Assembly: GCA_024697645.1 (NCBI GenBank)
Contig: JAILFH010000069.1
Location: 1 to 52,548, forward strand
Source: Prevotella sp.
GTDB taxonomy: Bacteria; Bacteroidota; Bacteroidia; Bacteroidales; Bacteroidaceae
DNA: 52,548 nt
Direction: 5' to 3'
Below, in pieces: positions 1 to 8,019 of this stretch (within the stretch, counting starts at the first letter, position 1; every line of letters begins with the position of its first letter). Under the pieces are notes generated by a model. The model was not told the DNA's origin. It did no database searches and saw nothing but the letters and a program-made list of their open reading frames with translations. The translations under genes and the position numbers were made by a program.

Positions 1-66
<66 letters not shown>

Positions 67-300
67 AAATATAAGTTCTTAAACTTAAATAGTTTGTGTC
101 TGTACCCAAGGACGCGTCCGATTTCAATGGATCTTGGAAAAAAGAAACTGAAACGGTTCGTATCATTCTACCCAAGCACTTCCCGTACATTATATATAAT
201 ATACAGTCAGCGCTCGCTTCTTGTACTACTACTTCTGTCTTATGTAAATCTGTTCAAAGATCGCTTCTTTTGTTGCCTGCCGGGACGTGTGTCCCTGAAA
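67..300 (-). other. 16S rRNA leader (pre-rRNA 5' spacer)
   Basis: This is the stretch between the predicted rRNA start point near 300 and the mature 16S. It contains no convincing gene. Short open frames on the plus strand here lack any recognisable protein features. It is expected to be removed by RNase processing, as in other rRNA operons. Confidence 0.7.
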
Positions 301-307
301 GCGGATG

Positions 308-339
308 CAAAAGTACTGCTTTTCCATGAACCCACCAAA
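308..339 (-). promoter_or_regulatory. rRNA operon promoter, Bacteroides-type -33/-7
   Basis: On the minus strand a TTTG (339-336) lies 20 nt before TACTTTTG (315-308), an exact match to the Bacteroidetes consensus TTTG-N19/20-TAnnTTTG. Transcription should begin near 300, giving a leader of about 235 nt before the 16S. Confidence 0.85.
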
Positions 340-409
340 TATTTTTGAGGAAAATTTTCAAAAAACATTCATTTTCTCGGTTTACTTGATTTAAATCAAC
401 CAAAAAGGT

Positions 410-940
410 TCAAAAGGACAAGGGGCAAAGGTTCAAAAGTTCAAGGTTCAAAGTTCAAGGATCAAAGTTCAAGGGGTCAAAGTTCAAGGTTCAAGAGTTC
501 AAAGGCTCAAGGGTTTAAAAGTTCAAGGTTCAAAGTTCAAGGTTCAAGGTTCAAAGTTCAAAGTTCAAGGTTCAAGGTTCAAAGTTCAAAGTTCAAGGTT
601 CAAGGTTCAAAGGTTCAAAGTTCAAGGTTCAAAGTTCAACGTTCAAAGTTCAAAGAAATTGTCGAGAAACGAGGAGCGAGTAAGGAGAAACGAGAATTGC
701 ATTCACCACTATTCATAACCATTCAAAGAACTATTCTCAACTGAACTTAGAGCCTTGTTACCTTGTTACTTCGTTACTTTGTTACTTTGGAAAAGCCATT
801 CATAACTACTCAGAACTATTCATAACCATTCGAACCACTCATAACTACTCATAACTACTCATAACTACTCTTTACCCCTCAACGGAGCCCCAAAGCATTT
901 CTCTTGCCCCTTGCCCCCTGCCCCTTGTCCCTTTCATTAA
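410..940. repeat. composite intergenic repeat module, copy 1
   Basis: No gene is visible here. The module has sub-blocks in a fixed order. First is a tandem heptamer array of GTTCAAG/GTTCAAA units (about 420-655). Next is a conserved block with the core GAGAAACGAGGAGCGAG (about 656-700). Then come runs of about 10 bp built on CATTCATAAC/TACTCATAAC (about 700-745 and 795-870), flanking an 8-bp-period run of GTTACCTT/GTTACTTT (about 755-790). The tail (about 895-935) is another short degenerate repeat, CCCCTTGCCCC. The same blocks recur elsewhere in the window in the same order. Confidence 0.85.
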
Positions 941-969
941 TAATGAAACTAAAAAAGATTGGCACGTTT

Positions 970-1001
970 TTTGCATTTTTGATAAAAAAGAATTATCTTT
1001 G
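970..1001 (+). promoter_or_regulatory. promoter for the Bax-inhibitor-1 gene
   Basis: TTTG at 970-973 and TATCTTTG at 994-1001 are separated by exactly 20 nt, matching the Bacteroidetes consensus. The predicted start near 1008 gives a 5' UTR of about 39 nt before the ATG at 1047. Confidence 0.85.
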
Positions 1002-1046
1002 CAGAGTTAGACTCACAAATGTCAATAACAAACAAATTAGAACGAA

Positions 1047-1796
1047 ATGAATTACAAGGATTTTGAAGAAAAAGAAATGACAAGATGGGATTCCGCGTCC
1101 CCTTCCTACAATCGTGACCGCGACCTGAGTTTGTCGGCTGCGTTCCCCGCACTCATGCGTAAGGTATATGTGTGGATGGCTATGGCCCTCACCATCACCG
1201 CCATCACCGCCTATGGTGTGGCTTCGTCGCCCGCATTAGTGCAATTGATATATTCCAGCAGGGTATTGTTCTTCGGACTAATCATTGCTGAACTGGCACT
1301 GGTCTTCTACGTTACGGCACGCATCAATCGCCTGTCGCTCACGACGGCCACGCTATTGTTCATCCTCTATTCGGTCATCAATGGTGCCACGCTGGCTTTT
1401 ATTTTCGGGTTCTACTCCATGAGCGTCATCGGGCAGACCTTTGCCGTCACCGCTGGCACGTTTGGCGTGATGGCCGTCTGGGGTTATTTCACGAAGAAGG
1501 ACCTTACCTCTTGGGGCCGACTGCTGATTATGGCCGTCATCGGACTCATCATTGCAGGCATCGTGAACCTGTTCTTGCACAACTCCACGATGGACCTCAT
1601 CATCTCTGGCATTGGCGTCATCGTGTTCGTCGGCCTCACCGCCTACGACTCACAGCGCATCAAGCAGATGCTGCTCATGCAGGGCGATGCGGGCGAGGGA
1701 GCACAGAAGATTGCACTCATGGGAGCCCTGAGCCTCTACCTCGACTTCATCAACCTCTTCCTCTATCTGCTCCGTTTCTTTGGACGCAACGAGTAA
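1047..1796 (+). CDS. Bax inhibitor-1/YccA family integral membrane protein
   Basis: The protein has 249 aa. After a charged cytoplasmic N-terminus of about 35 residues there are seven closely spaced hydrophobic segments, the hallmark of the BI-1 (UPF0005, YbhL/YccA) family. The C-terminal signature TAYDSQRIKQM, with its paired acidic residues, lies before the last transmembrane segment. Family members act as pH-sensitive calcium leak channels or interact with membrane proteases such as FtsH; the role here is not known. A perfect promoter lies 46 nt upstream. A second ATG at 1077 is a possible but less likely start. The next gene follows after 42 nt and is probably co-transcribed. Confidence 0.93.
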   Translation: MNYKDFEEKEMTRWDSASPSYNRDRDLSLSAAFPALMRKVYVWMAMALTITAITAYGVASSPALVQLIYSSRVLFFGLIIAELALVFYVTARINRLSLTTATLLFILYSVINGATLAFIFGFYSMSVIGQTFAVTAGTFGVMAVWGYFTKKDLTSWGRLLIMAVIGLIIAGIVNLFLHNSTMDLIISGIGVIVFVGLTAYDSQRIKQMLLMQGDAGEGAQKIALMGALSLYLDFINLFLYLLRFFGRNE

Positions 1797-1838
1797 GGAC
1801 TTATCCATCTCAAACCAAATACAAAAATTTTAAAGACA

Positions 1839-2480
1839 ATGAAGAAAGTAAAGAACATCGTGGCAGTCCTCGCATGCGTGGCACTGACCAGTTGCGGCGC
1901 ACTGGGCACTTCTGGCTCAGGCAGCAATGTGGGCAACATCTTAGGCTCTGTGCTCGGAGCGATGACCGACGGACAGACCCTCGGAAATGTCCTTTCGAGC
2001 GTCATCGGCACCGACAAACCGTCACAGGCCGATCTGATTGGCACTTGGAGCTATCGCCAGCCCGGCGTAGCCTTCACTTCTGAGAATCTTCTGGCAAAGG
2101 CTGGCGGCGAAGTGGCTGCTACTACTGCCAAGGAGAAACTCGCTACCTATTACAACTCTCTGGGAATCAATTCGTCGAACACGCAACTCACCTTTACACA
2201 GGATGGTCAGTTCGCCGGCAAGGTTGACGGCAAGGCTATCAGCGGCACCTACACCTACGACGAAAGCAAGTGCCTCATCACGATGAAGACCCTGCTCTTC
2301 TCGATGCCCGCCTATGCCAAGAAAACTACTGGCGGCATGAGCATTCTCTTCGAGTCGAAGAAGCTCCTCACCGTGCTCCAGACCGTTTCTGCCATCAGTG
2401 GCAACAGCACCCTGAGCACCATTGGTGATCTCTCGAAGAACTACGACGGCATCCGCCTCGGCTTCGACATGACGAGATAG
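1839..2480 (+). CDS. DUF4923-type lipoprotein
   Basis: The 213-aa protein starts with a lipoprotein signal peptide whose lipobox LTSC places the acylated Cys at residue 19. A Gly/Ser-rich linker follows, then a domain beginning SQADLIGTWSY with the sequence features of the Bacteroidetes DUF4923 family (lipocalin/calycin-like, function unknown). The GTW motif and alternating polar/hydrophobic strands fit a small beta-barrel facing the periplasm or cell surface. It sits directly behind the BI-1 gene and ends at a strong terminator, so the two genes form a short transcription unit. No enzymatic motif was recognised. Confidence 0.85.
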   Translation: MKKVKNIVAVLACVALTSCGALGTSGSGSNVGNILGSVLGAMTDGQTLGNVLSSVIGTDKPSQADLIGTWSYRQPGVAFTSENLLAKAGGEVAATTAKEKLATYYNSLGINSSNTQLTFTQDGQFAGKVDGKAISGTYTYDESKCLITMKTLLFSMPAYAKKTTGGMSILFESKKLLTVLQTVSAISGNSTLSTIGDLSKNYDGIRLGFDMTR

Positions 2481-2501
2481 GAGTTTCCTACCCCAACCCA
2501 C

Positions 2502-2538
2502 AAATCCGCTTCTGACAGTTTGTCAGGGGCGGATTTTT
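2502..2538 (+). terminator. rho-independent terminator of the BI-1/lipoprotein unit
   Basis: A perfect stem AAATCCGC...GCGGATTT with an inner TGACA/TGTCA pairing is followed by T residues. It begins 21 nt after the stop codon at 2480. Confidence 0.9.
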
Positions 2539-2559
2539 GGTTGGGGATTTTTAAAAACA

Positions 2560-2901
2560 AACACTTCGCCTTTGGCTACACTTCGACTTCGTCTACATAT
2601 CGCTATCGCTACATTTCGCTCACGTTGTTCGCTACTAAAAGGTTCAAGGTTCAAAGCAGCAAAGCTGCCAGTTCAACGTTCAAAAGTTCAAGGTTCAAAG
2701 TTCAAGGTTCAAAGTTCAAGGTTCAAGGTTCAAAGTTCAAAGAAATTGTCGAGAAACGAGGAGCGAGGAAGGAGAAACGAGATTACCATTCGAACCATTC
2801 ATAACTGCTCATAACCATTCATAACTACTCATAACCACTCATAACTGCTCATAACCATTCATAACCACTCAGAACTATTCAGAACCATTCTGAACTACTC
2901 A
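2560..2901. repeat. composite intergenic repeat module, copy 2
   Basis: No gene is visible. It starts with a block containing CATTTCGCTCACGTTGTTCG (about 2570-2640), which recurs at about 7590-7670. A GTTCAAG/GTTCAAA heptamer array follows (about 2640-2740), then the GAGAAACGAGGAGCGAG block (about 2745-2785) and about 12 decamer units of the CATTCATAAC/TACTCATAAC type (about 2785-2901). Open frames across it only translate the repeats. Confidence 0.85.
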
Positions 2902-3242
2902 TAATAGTGCTTTTGCCCTTACAGGGCGACTATATGCTATAACTTTTTAATACCCAGGGCGTTGCCCTGGGCTAGGTGCGCTTTGGCCCTTCAGGCCGCA
3001 TTTTTAGTTTGCCTAATAATCACATAACAATAACAACACCACTCTATAATACAGATGTATTTCACCCTAAAAACAGACAGAATGCCCAACAAGCATTAAA
3101 TCGAGAGAATAAATGGTCTAGATACAGTTGAAATGCTTTCTGAACAAACGGGCTGAAAGCCCAACAAGCACACAGCCCAGGGCAACGCCCTGGGTTTAAT
3201 GAGTGCAGGAAATCAACGCCCTGTAAGGGCAAAAGCATTATT
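2902..3242. mobile_element. 341-bp non-autonomous element with long inverted arms (REPIN/MITE-like)
   Basis: The left arm (2902-2999) and right arm (3148-3242) are inverted, imperfect copies of one about 95-bp unit. Each arm carries three small palindromes: GCCCTTACAGGGC, CCCAGGGCGTTGCCCTGGG and GGCCCTTCAGGCC (right arm GGGCTTTCAGCCC when inverted). Between the arms is an AT-rich centre of about 150 bp without an ORF. The left arm plus centre recurs at 13015-13210, and single arms recur at 7101-7194 and 12821-12913. No transposase lies nearby, so if it moves it does so in trans; RAYT (REP-associated tyrosine transposase) mobilisation is one possibility. Confidence 0.65.
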
Positions 3243-3254
3243 CAGTTCCACCCT

Positions 3255-3655
3255 ACCAAAAGTTCAAAAGTTCAACGTTCAAAGAAATTGTCGAGAAACG
3301 AGGAGCGAGGAAGGAGGAACGAGATTACCATTCGAACCATTCATAACTGCTCAGAACCATTCAGAACCATTCATAACTACTCATAACCATTCAGAACCAT
3401 TCAGAACCATTCAAAGAACTATTCTCAACTGACCTTAGCGCATTGTTACCTTGTTACCTTGTTACTTTGTTACTTTGGAAAAGCTACTCATAACCAAAAC
3501 TTCCCCTTTTCCGGCAGGCTACTCCCTCCCTACTGGGGAGGGTTGGGGTGGGGCTTCCCTTTTCCCGGCAGGCCAAACTCCCTTCCCTTTAGGGAGGGGT
3601 TGGGGGTAGGCTAAACCCCCTCCCTACGGGGGAGGGACGGGGTGGGGCTTCCTAT
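3255..3655. repeat. composite intergenic repeat module, copy 3, with GC-rich palindromes
   Basis: No gene is visible. In order it holds a short heptamer run (3255-3285), the GAGAAACGAGGAGCGAG block (about 3290-3330), decamer units (about 3330-3425), the GTTACCTT/GTTACTTT run (about 3440-3480), and three GC-rich degenerate palindromes of the CCCTCCCTACGGGGGAGGG type (about 3520-3655). The GC-rich palindrome is the same family that appears inside coding sequences at about 12.2, 14.2-14.5, 16.4 and 19.3 kb. Confidence 0.85.
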
Positions 3656-3795
3656 ACAAAGCATACCTCTGTATGCTAGAAAGGACACCTCTATACCTAT
3701 ATAAAGGTATCCTTTGTATAGTAGAAAGGATACCTCTGTATGGTCAAAAGGACACCTCTGTATGGTCGAAAGGATACCTTTGTATCATCAAGACA
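3656..3795. repeat. tandem degenerate repeat, ACCTCTGTATGGTC-type
   Basis: About seven imperfect units of 20-24 bp are built on ACCTCTGTATGGTCGAAAGG (variants with TTTGTATAGTAGAAAGG). A related tract lies at about 32705-32875. There are no unique spacers, so it is not a CRISPR array. No function is visible. Confidence 0.75.
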
Positions 3796-3812
3796 TCATC
3801 TCTGTACAACAC

Positions 3813-3847
3813 AAAGCGCCGCTACGGACAATCCGCAGCAGCGCTTT
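3813..3847 (-). terminator. hairpin, probable terminator of the 63-aa peptide/896-aa protein unit
   Basis: The outer stem AAAGCG...CGCTTT and an inner GCGGA/TCCGT pairing lie about 100 nt beyond the stop codon of the minus-strand peptide gene. The run of T residues is weak, so this could be only a stabilising 3' hairpin. Confidence 0.5.
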
Positions 3848-3943
3848 CATTATATTTCGCTGAGAGTCTTGTTGAACAGTTACGACCCCTAACTAATAGT
3901 AATCATAACTATCAACTCTAAACTTTCAACTCTCAACTATCGA

Positions 3944-4135
3944 TTAGTCTTCCCAAACATTACTGCCGGTAGACATATTGTTATCTTTAGAGAACTGGTT
4001 CTCAGTATCATCATTTTCTGGTGTAAAATCACCTACATTATTTCCATCGCTTACACCAATACTATCAGCAAGAATAGTTGCCTGAGCAAGACAATTCTTA
4101 ACAATTAATGTCGGTTCAATATATGCTTTCTTCAT
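3944..4135 (-). CDS. 63-aa small peptide of unknown function
   Basis: The peptide begins MKKAYIEPTLIVKNC, then has a small-residue/hydrophobic middle (ATILADSIGVSDG) and an acidic, Asn/Asp-rich tail ending NVWED. It has no transmembrane segment or classical signal peptide. From memory, short Bacteroidetes proteins starting MKK-Y-x-x-P followed by a Val/Ile-rich strand and an acidic tail are often annotated hypothetical; this one has that look. It lies 30 nt downstream of the 896-aa secreted protein gene on the same strand and probably shares its transcript. A secreted or modified peptide precursor, or a partner of the large protein, are both possible, but no modification enzyme gene is present in the window. 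Confidence 0.6.
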   Translation of the reverse strand: MKKAYIEPTLIVKNCLAQATILADSIGVSDGNNVGDFTPENDDTENQFSKDNNMSTGSNVWED

Positions 4136-4165
4136 AATTCCGAATATTTTATACGTTTGCCTATT

Positions 4166-6856
4166 TTACTTTACGAAATACTTCTTACCATTTTGGATTA
4201 CAACACCTCTATAGTTCTTGTTAACACGCTGACCAGAGAGGTTGTAGATAGGAGCGTTCTCATCAACTGTTGTTGAAATGCTGCTGATGCCAGTCGACTC
4301 ACCATCCAATGTAAAGCCCTTTGCTGTAGAACTACTTGAAGGAACAGCCAGATAAGCGGTACCAGCCTTTACAGAGAACGCGTCACCATTAGCTGCGCCC
4401 CAATAGAAGCCAAGACCAGTCTTTGCTGTAAAGTTGTTGTAAGCGAGCTTGTAGAATCTATAATCACCACTCATTTCTTCAGATGCAGGTTTAAGCATGT
4501 TTTCACTAAGTGCATCAACATCCTTGCCTGTTACTGTATAATATGGAATGGTCTTTTCTTCCTTGTCAAAGCCAACTTTTAAGAGAACACCCGTGTTTGC
4601 AGGAACAAACGTACCGATTATTTCATTTCCGTTGATTGTTGCATTTTCTGTTCCCAAAACATCAACTACTAATTCATTGTCTTCTACACTTACTTTTTCT
4701 ACATCGGTAGAAAATTCAATTTCTTCATCACTATATGGGAAGAATGTCACTGCGCTACTGCTAAATGTTGCGTAGTAATTAGTTCCATCAGTAGCAACAA
4801 GAGAGAGTGTATTATAATTAGGATCCTCTACATATGACACAGAAACAGTTTCTATATTCTTATTAGAAGTTGCTTTAAACACTACTTTCGTTGCAGAACC
4901 GGTCCATTCATCAAATATATTTTTACCTGTCATTGTTATGGTCTTAATGATATACCCTTCTGGAACAGAAAATGACAAACTTCCATTAGTTTTGTATACT
5001 CTTAAATCAAGAGAAGTACCATCACTACCTTTCCATATACGAGTCGGCGTACCTCCATCTGTAACAATTAAAGTTACATCTCCAGTCGAATATGTACCTG
5101 TCGGATTATTATCACTAATCAAATTTGTACCTGAACTTGCAACGCTTGGAATGCCTATACCAAGAGCATTAAGACCAGTTTCTGTATTAAATACAAATGT
5201 TGCTTCAAATGCATTTGGATCAGTGACCGTTAATTCATATGATTTATTTACTGCAAGATAATTATCTGTCTGAGTAGCGGAAATAGTAATTGTTGTTGTA
5301 CCTAAGGCTACAGCTGTGACCGTAACTTCTCCATTATTAATTGTCGCAGTTGCAACACTTTCATCTGATGAAGACACTGATAACTCACCATCACCATCAT
5401 AAGCTACATTATACACATCCGTCGCATTAATATCAAGAGAAGTCTCATAAGTAGCTGTTAAGGTTGCCTCCTGTCTTCCAATCAGAACTATATCATCTGC
5501 AGTACGTGGTGCAATCTCAATAATGTCATTATACAAAACGATAATACCTGTTACATGATATTCTCCTCCACTTGTAAAATTACTAGTCGCTACACCAAAA
5601 GTAGCATATGGAGTAATAGAATTGCCATTAGCATCAGAAAGTACAGAGCCGTCATATGTAACATTTTTAATTGTGAACAAACCACTCTGATTTGCCTTAG
5701 TAATTTGGGCCAAATCAGTTATCACAGTGGGTGTCAAATCTGCAGTACCTGTTGTTAGTTCATTTTTACTAAACCCAGTTATCTCGGTCATACCATTATA
5801 AAGTTGCACATTTGCCTCCAATGTTCCTGATAGTGTCTCCCCAACTGTAAGAATATCGTTCAATGTGGCACCATAAATCAATGCACCAAATCCATTTTCA
5901 TAAATATATGCATTATTACCGTTTGAAGTAATTGCAGTAACTTGAGCATTGGTGAGAGTTAACTTCATAGGAACAGCAGAAGTATTTGTTGCAGTCTGAA
6001 GAGCCTCAAGACTTGCATAAACACCATATACATTAAGAATGTAACTATCTGAACTTGATGCATAAGTTTCGTTACCAGCGTAAGTGGCCTTGATGGTTGT
6101 TGTTCCAGCAGCAACGAGTGTTACAGTACCTGTTGAAGCATTGACCGTAGCTACGTCTTCGTTTGAACTGCTATACGTGACACTACCACTAAAAGCCTCA
6201 TCTTCGCATGAAACAGTAGCCGTCGGGCTTGTAAATGTTGCGTCTTGATATACATTGTATGCATCTTCAGTTCCATCAGCAAATGCAGTTGTAGTCATAG
6301 TCTTATCAGAAGCAGAATAAGTAAATTCAACATCATCAATTGTCAACTGTGCATTCTTTTTTGAAGGTTTTGTAGAATTGCTTGAAATTGCAATCTGGAA
6401 AAACTTACCACCAGATGGGATATTTACACTATAAGATTCAGCTGAAGAAGTAAGTTCCTTATCTGTTTCAATAGTTATCCAATTGTCACCATCTGTAGAA
6501 TAACTGATATTCACTAAAATTTTAGCGCTATTAGTTGTAGCAGCCTTTGCTTTGAAAGTTACATTTGACAATCCATCAATAGGTGTTGTTGTCTTCAGAT
6601 AACCATAATTGCTCGATGTGTACAAACGAAGTGCAACAGAGTTTTCGCCAGTAATAACACTCGAAGTTGACACATTTCCATAATAAATTGACCAACTGAT
6701 ATTACATTGACTCTTTTCAGCAGAAACATAGACAGTTCCTTGGTAATCTGTACCAGCTGTAGCGTTCTCAAAACCCTCGGTCTTCGTCTCTGCCCACACT
6801 CCACTAAACACTGCCAGTAGCAGCATCGTGGCAAAAATACGTAAATGTTTAATCAT
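4166..6856 (-). CDS. large secreted protein with Ig-like (Big2-type) and OB-fold-like domains
   Basis: The 896-aa protein has a signal peptide at about residues 1-22, ending GVWA. A first beta-rich region resembles a carbohydrate-binding jelly roll (about 25-185). A Big2-type Ig-like domain follows (about 190-275, with the typical VATVNASTGTVTLVAAGTTT strand pattern). Then come an OB-fold-like pair (about 280-455), a second Big2-type domain (about 460-560) and further beta-rich modules. The C-terminus PIYNLSGQRV...GVVIQNGKKYFVK is the short tail common on Prevotella secreted proteins and resembles a type IX secretion C-terminal signal (inference). No catalytic motif was recognised; adhesion or glycan binding at the cell surface is likely. 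It lies between repeat tracts and has its own promoter. Confidence 0.8.
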   Translation of the reverse strand: MIKHLRIFATMLLLAVFSGVWAETKTEGFENATAGTDYQGTVYVSAEKSQCNISWSIYYGNVSTSSVITGENSVALRLYTSSNYGYLKTTTPIDGLSNVTFKAKAATTNSAKILVNISYSTDGDNWITIETDKELTSSAESYSVNIPSGGKFFQIAISSNSTKPSKKNAQLTIDDVEFTYSASDKTMTTTAFADGTEDAYNVYQDATFTSPTATVSCEDEAFSGSVTYSSSNEDVATVNASTGTVTLVAAGTTTIKATYAGNETYASSSDSYILNVYGVYASLEALQTATNTSAVPMKLTLTNAQVTAITSNGNNAYIYENGFGALIYGATLNDILTVGETLSGTLEANVQLYNGMTEITGFSKNELTTGTADLTPTVITDLAQITKANQSGLFTIKNVTYDGSVLSDANGNSITPYATFGVATSNFTSGGEYHVTGIIVLYNDIIEIAPRTADDIVLIGRQEATLTATYETSLDINATDVYNVAYDGDGELSVSSSDESVATATINNGEVTVTAVALGTTTITISATQTDNYLAVNKSYELTVTDPNAFEATFVFNTETGLNALGIGIPSVASSGTNLISDNNPTGTYSTGDVTLIVTDGGTPTRIWKGSDGTSLDLRVYKTNGSLSFSVPEGYIIKTITMTGKNIFDEWTGSATKVVFKATSNKNIETVSVSYVEDPNYNTLSLVATDGTNYYATFSSSAVTFFPYSDEEIEFSTDVEKVSVEDNELVVDVLGTENATINGNEIIGTFVPANTGVLLKVGFDKEEKTIPYYTVTGKDVDALSENMLKPASEEMSGDYRFYKLAYNNFTAKTGLGFYWGAANGDAFSVKAGTAYLAVPSSSSTAKGFTLDGESTGISSISTTVDENAPIYNLSGQRVNKNYRGVVIQNGKKYFVK

Positions 6857-6917
6857 AAATGTGTTTGTTTTTTAATTATTGTTGTTTTTATTTTTATTTT
6901 AACTCCATAATTCCGTG

Positions 6918-6925
6918 CAAAGGTA
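6918..6925 (-). promoter_or_regulatory. -7 element for the 896-aa protein gene
   Basis: TACCTTTG on the minus strand matches TAnnTTTG exactly. Twenty nt upstream is only CTTG, so the -33 box is weak. It predicts a 5' UTR of about 55 nt before the ATG at 6856. Confidence 0.65.
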
Positions 6926-7014
6926 CGAAGAAAAAATAACATAAGCAAGCAGTCGAGCCGATTTATTTGCAAATTTTCGGATATTATTACAAATCAGTCC
7001 CCATCGGGAGAAGG

Positions 7015-7340
7015 GAAATGTGGTTATGAGTAGTTATGAATGGTTCGAATGGTTATGAGTAGTTCTATGAACTTTTGAACTTTTGATGAGGTGGAACAGA
7101 GTAATGCTTTTGCCCTTACAGGGCGTTGACTACCTGCACTCATTAAACCCAGGGCGTTGCCCTGGGCTGTGTGCTTGTTGGGCTTTCAGCCCGTCAGTTA
7201 GTAATGGTAATCTCGTTTCTCCTTCCTCGCTCCTCGTTTCTCGACAATTTCTATGAACTCTTGAACTCTTGAACCTTAATCCTTGAACTGGCAGCTTTGC
7301 TGCTTTGAACCTTGAACATTGAACCTTGAACATTAAACTT
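7015..7340. repeat. composite repeat module, inverted copy, containing a solo element arm
   Basis: Read on the minus strand, the blocks are the heptamer array (about 7335-7260), the GAGAAACGAGGAGCGAG block (about 7255-7205) and a few decamer units (about 7070-7018). Inside it, 7101-7194 is a single arm of the 341-bp element, with the palindromes GCCCTTACAGGGC, CCCAGGGCGTTGCCCTGGG and GGGCTTTCAGCCC. No gene is visible. Confidence 0.8.
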
Positions 7341-7346
7341 TATAGC

Positions 7347-7504
7347 ACTATTCACTATTCACAATTGGCTGTAACCCGTTGTGGTTCAGTAGATTATAGA
7401 GATGAATAGTTGAAAGACTATTCACGTGAATAGTTGGAAGACTATTCATCCGTGTAACAGTCTTAATATCAATTACTTAACGTGTGTTGTGAATAGTGAA
7501 TAGT
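7347..7504. mobile_element. 158-bp element with 18-bp perfect terminal inverted repeats
   Basis: ACTATTCACTATTCACAA (7347-7364) and its exact inverse (7487-7504) bound the segment. Inside are two more hairpins built from the same motif: GAATAGT/ACTATTC (7404-7423) and TGAATAGT/ACTATTCA (7427-7448). There is no ORF. The compact size and terminal repeats suggest a miniature element or a structured RNA; only one copy is seen here. Confidence 0.55.
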
Positions 7505-7932
7505 TGTTTAAAGTTCAAAGGGCAAAAAAGTTCAAAGTTCAAGGTTCAAAGATCTTCTTCTATATATCGCCTATGGCGAACTCTCAATAACATTTCGCCT
7601 AAAGGCTACACTCCGACTTCGTCTACATATCACTTCGTTACATTTCGCTCACGTTGTTCGCTACGAAAAGGTTCAAAGAAATTATCGAGAAACGAGGAGC
7701 GAGGAAGGAGAAACGAGAATTGCATTCACCACTATTCATAACCATTCAAAGAACTATTCTCAACTGAACTTAGAGCCTTGTTACCTTGTTACTTCGTTAC
7801 TTTGTTACTTTGTTACTTTGGAAAAGCTGCTCATAACCACAACTTCCCATTTCCCGGCAGGCTACTCCCTCCCTACGGGGGAGGGGTGGGGTGGGGCTCT
7901 TAGATGGGTCGGGGGTGGGGCCCTTGGGGGGC
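7505..7932. repeat. composite intergenic repeat module, copy 5
   Basis: No gene is visible. Order: a short heptamer run (about 7508-7548), the CATTTCGCTCACGTTGTTCG block (about 7590-7670), the GAGAAACGAGGAGCGAG block (about 7685-7720), decamers (about 7725-7760), the GTTACCTT/GTTACTTT run (about 7778-7825), and GC-rich palindromes of the CCCTCCCTACGGGGGAGGG type (about 7862-7930). The block order matches the copies at 410-940 and 2560-3655. Confidence 0.85.
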
Positions 7933-7938
7933 TACAAG

Positions 7939-7971
7939 TTGCCCCCGACAGCCAGAGACTATCGGGGGCAA
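7939..7971 (-). terminator. strong hairpin downstream of the 1291-aa protein gene
   Basis: A perfect 10-bp stem TTGCCCCCGA...TCGGGGGCAA closes a 13-nt loop 49 nt beyond the stop codon at 8020. There is no T run after it, so termination efficiency is uncertain. Confidence 0.55.
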
Positions 7972-8019
7972 TAGAGTAAGAATTCTGTCCTCAACGATGA
8001 GGACTATGACTTCATAGTT

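Noticed and set aside
94..348. Short frames beside the 16S gene
   Set aside because: They lie in the rRNA leader and promoter on the opposite strand, with no start signal or recognisable protein features.
2520..2804. Open frame rich in Lys, Ser, Phe and Gln
   Set aside because: It is the translation of the stop-free heptamer array and starts inside the terminator of the preceding gene.
3656..3795. Possible CRISPR array
   Set aside because: The units are short, degenerate and adjacent, without unique spacers of constant length and with no cas genes in the window.
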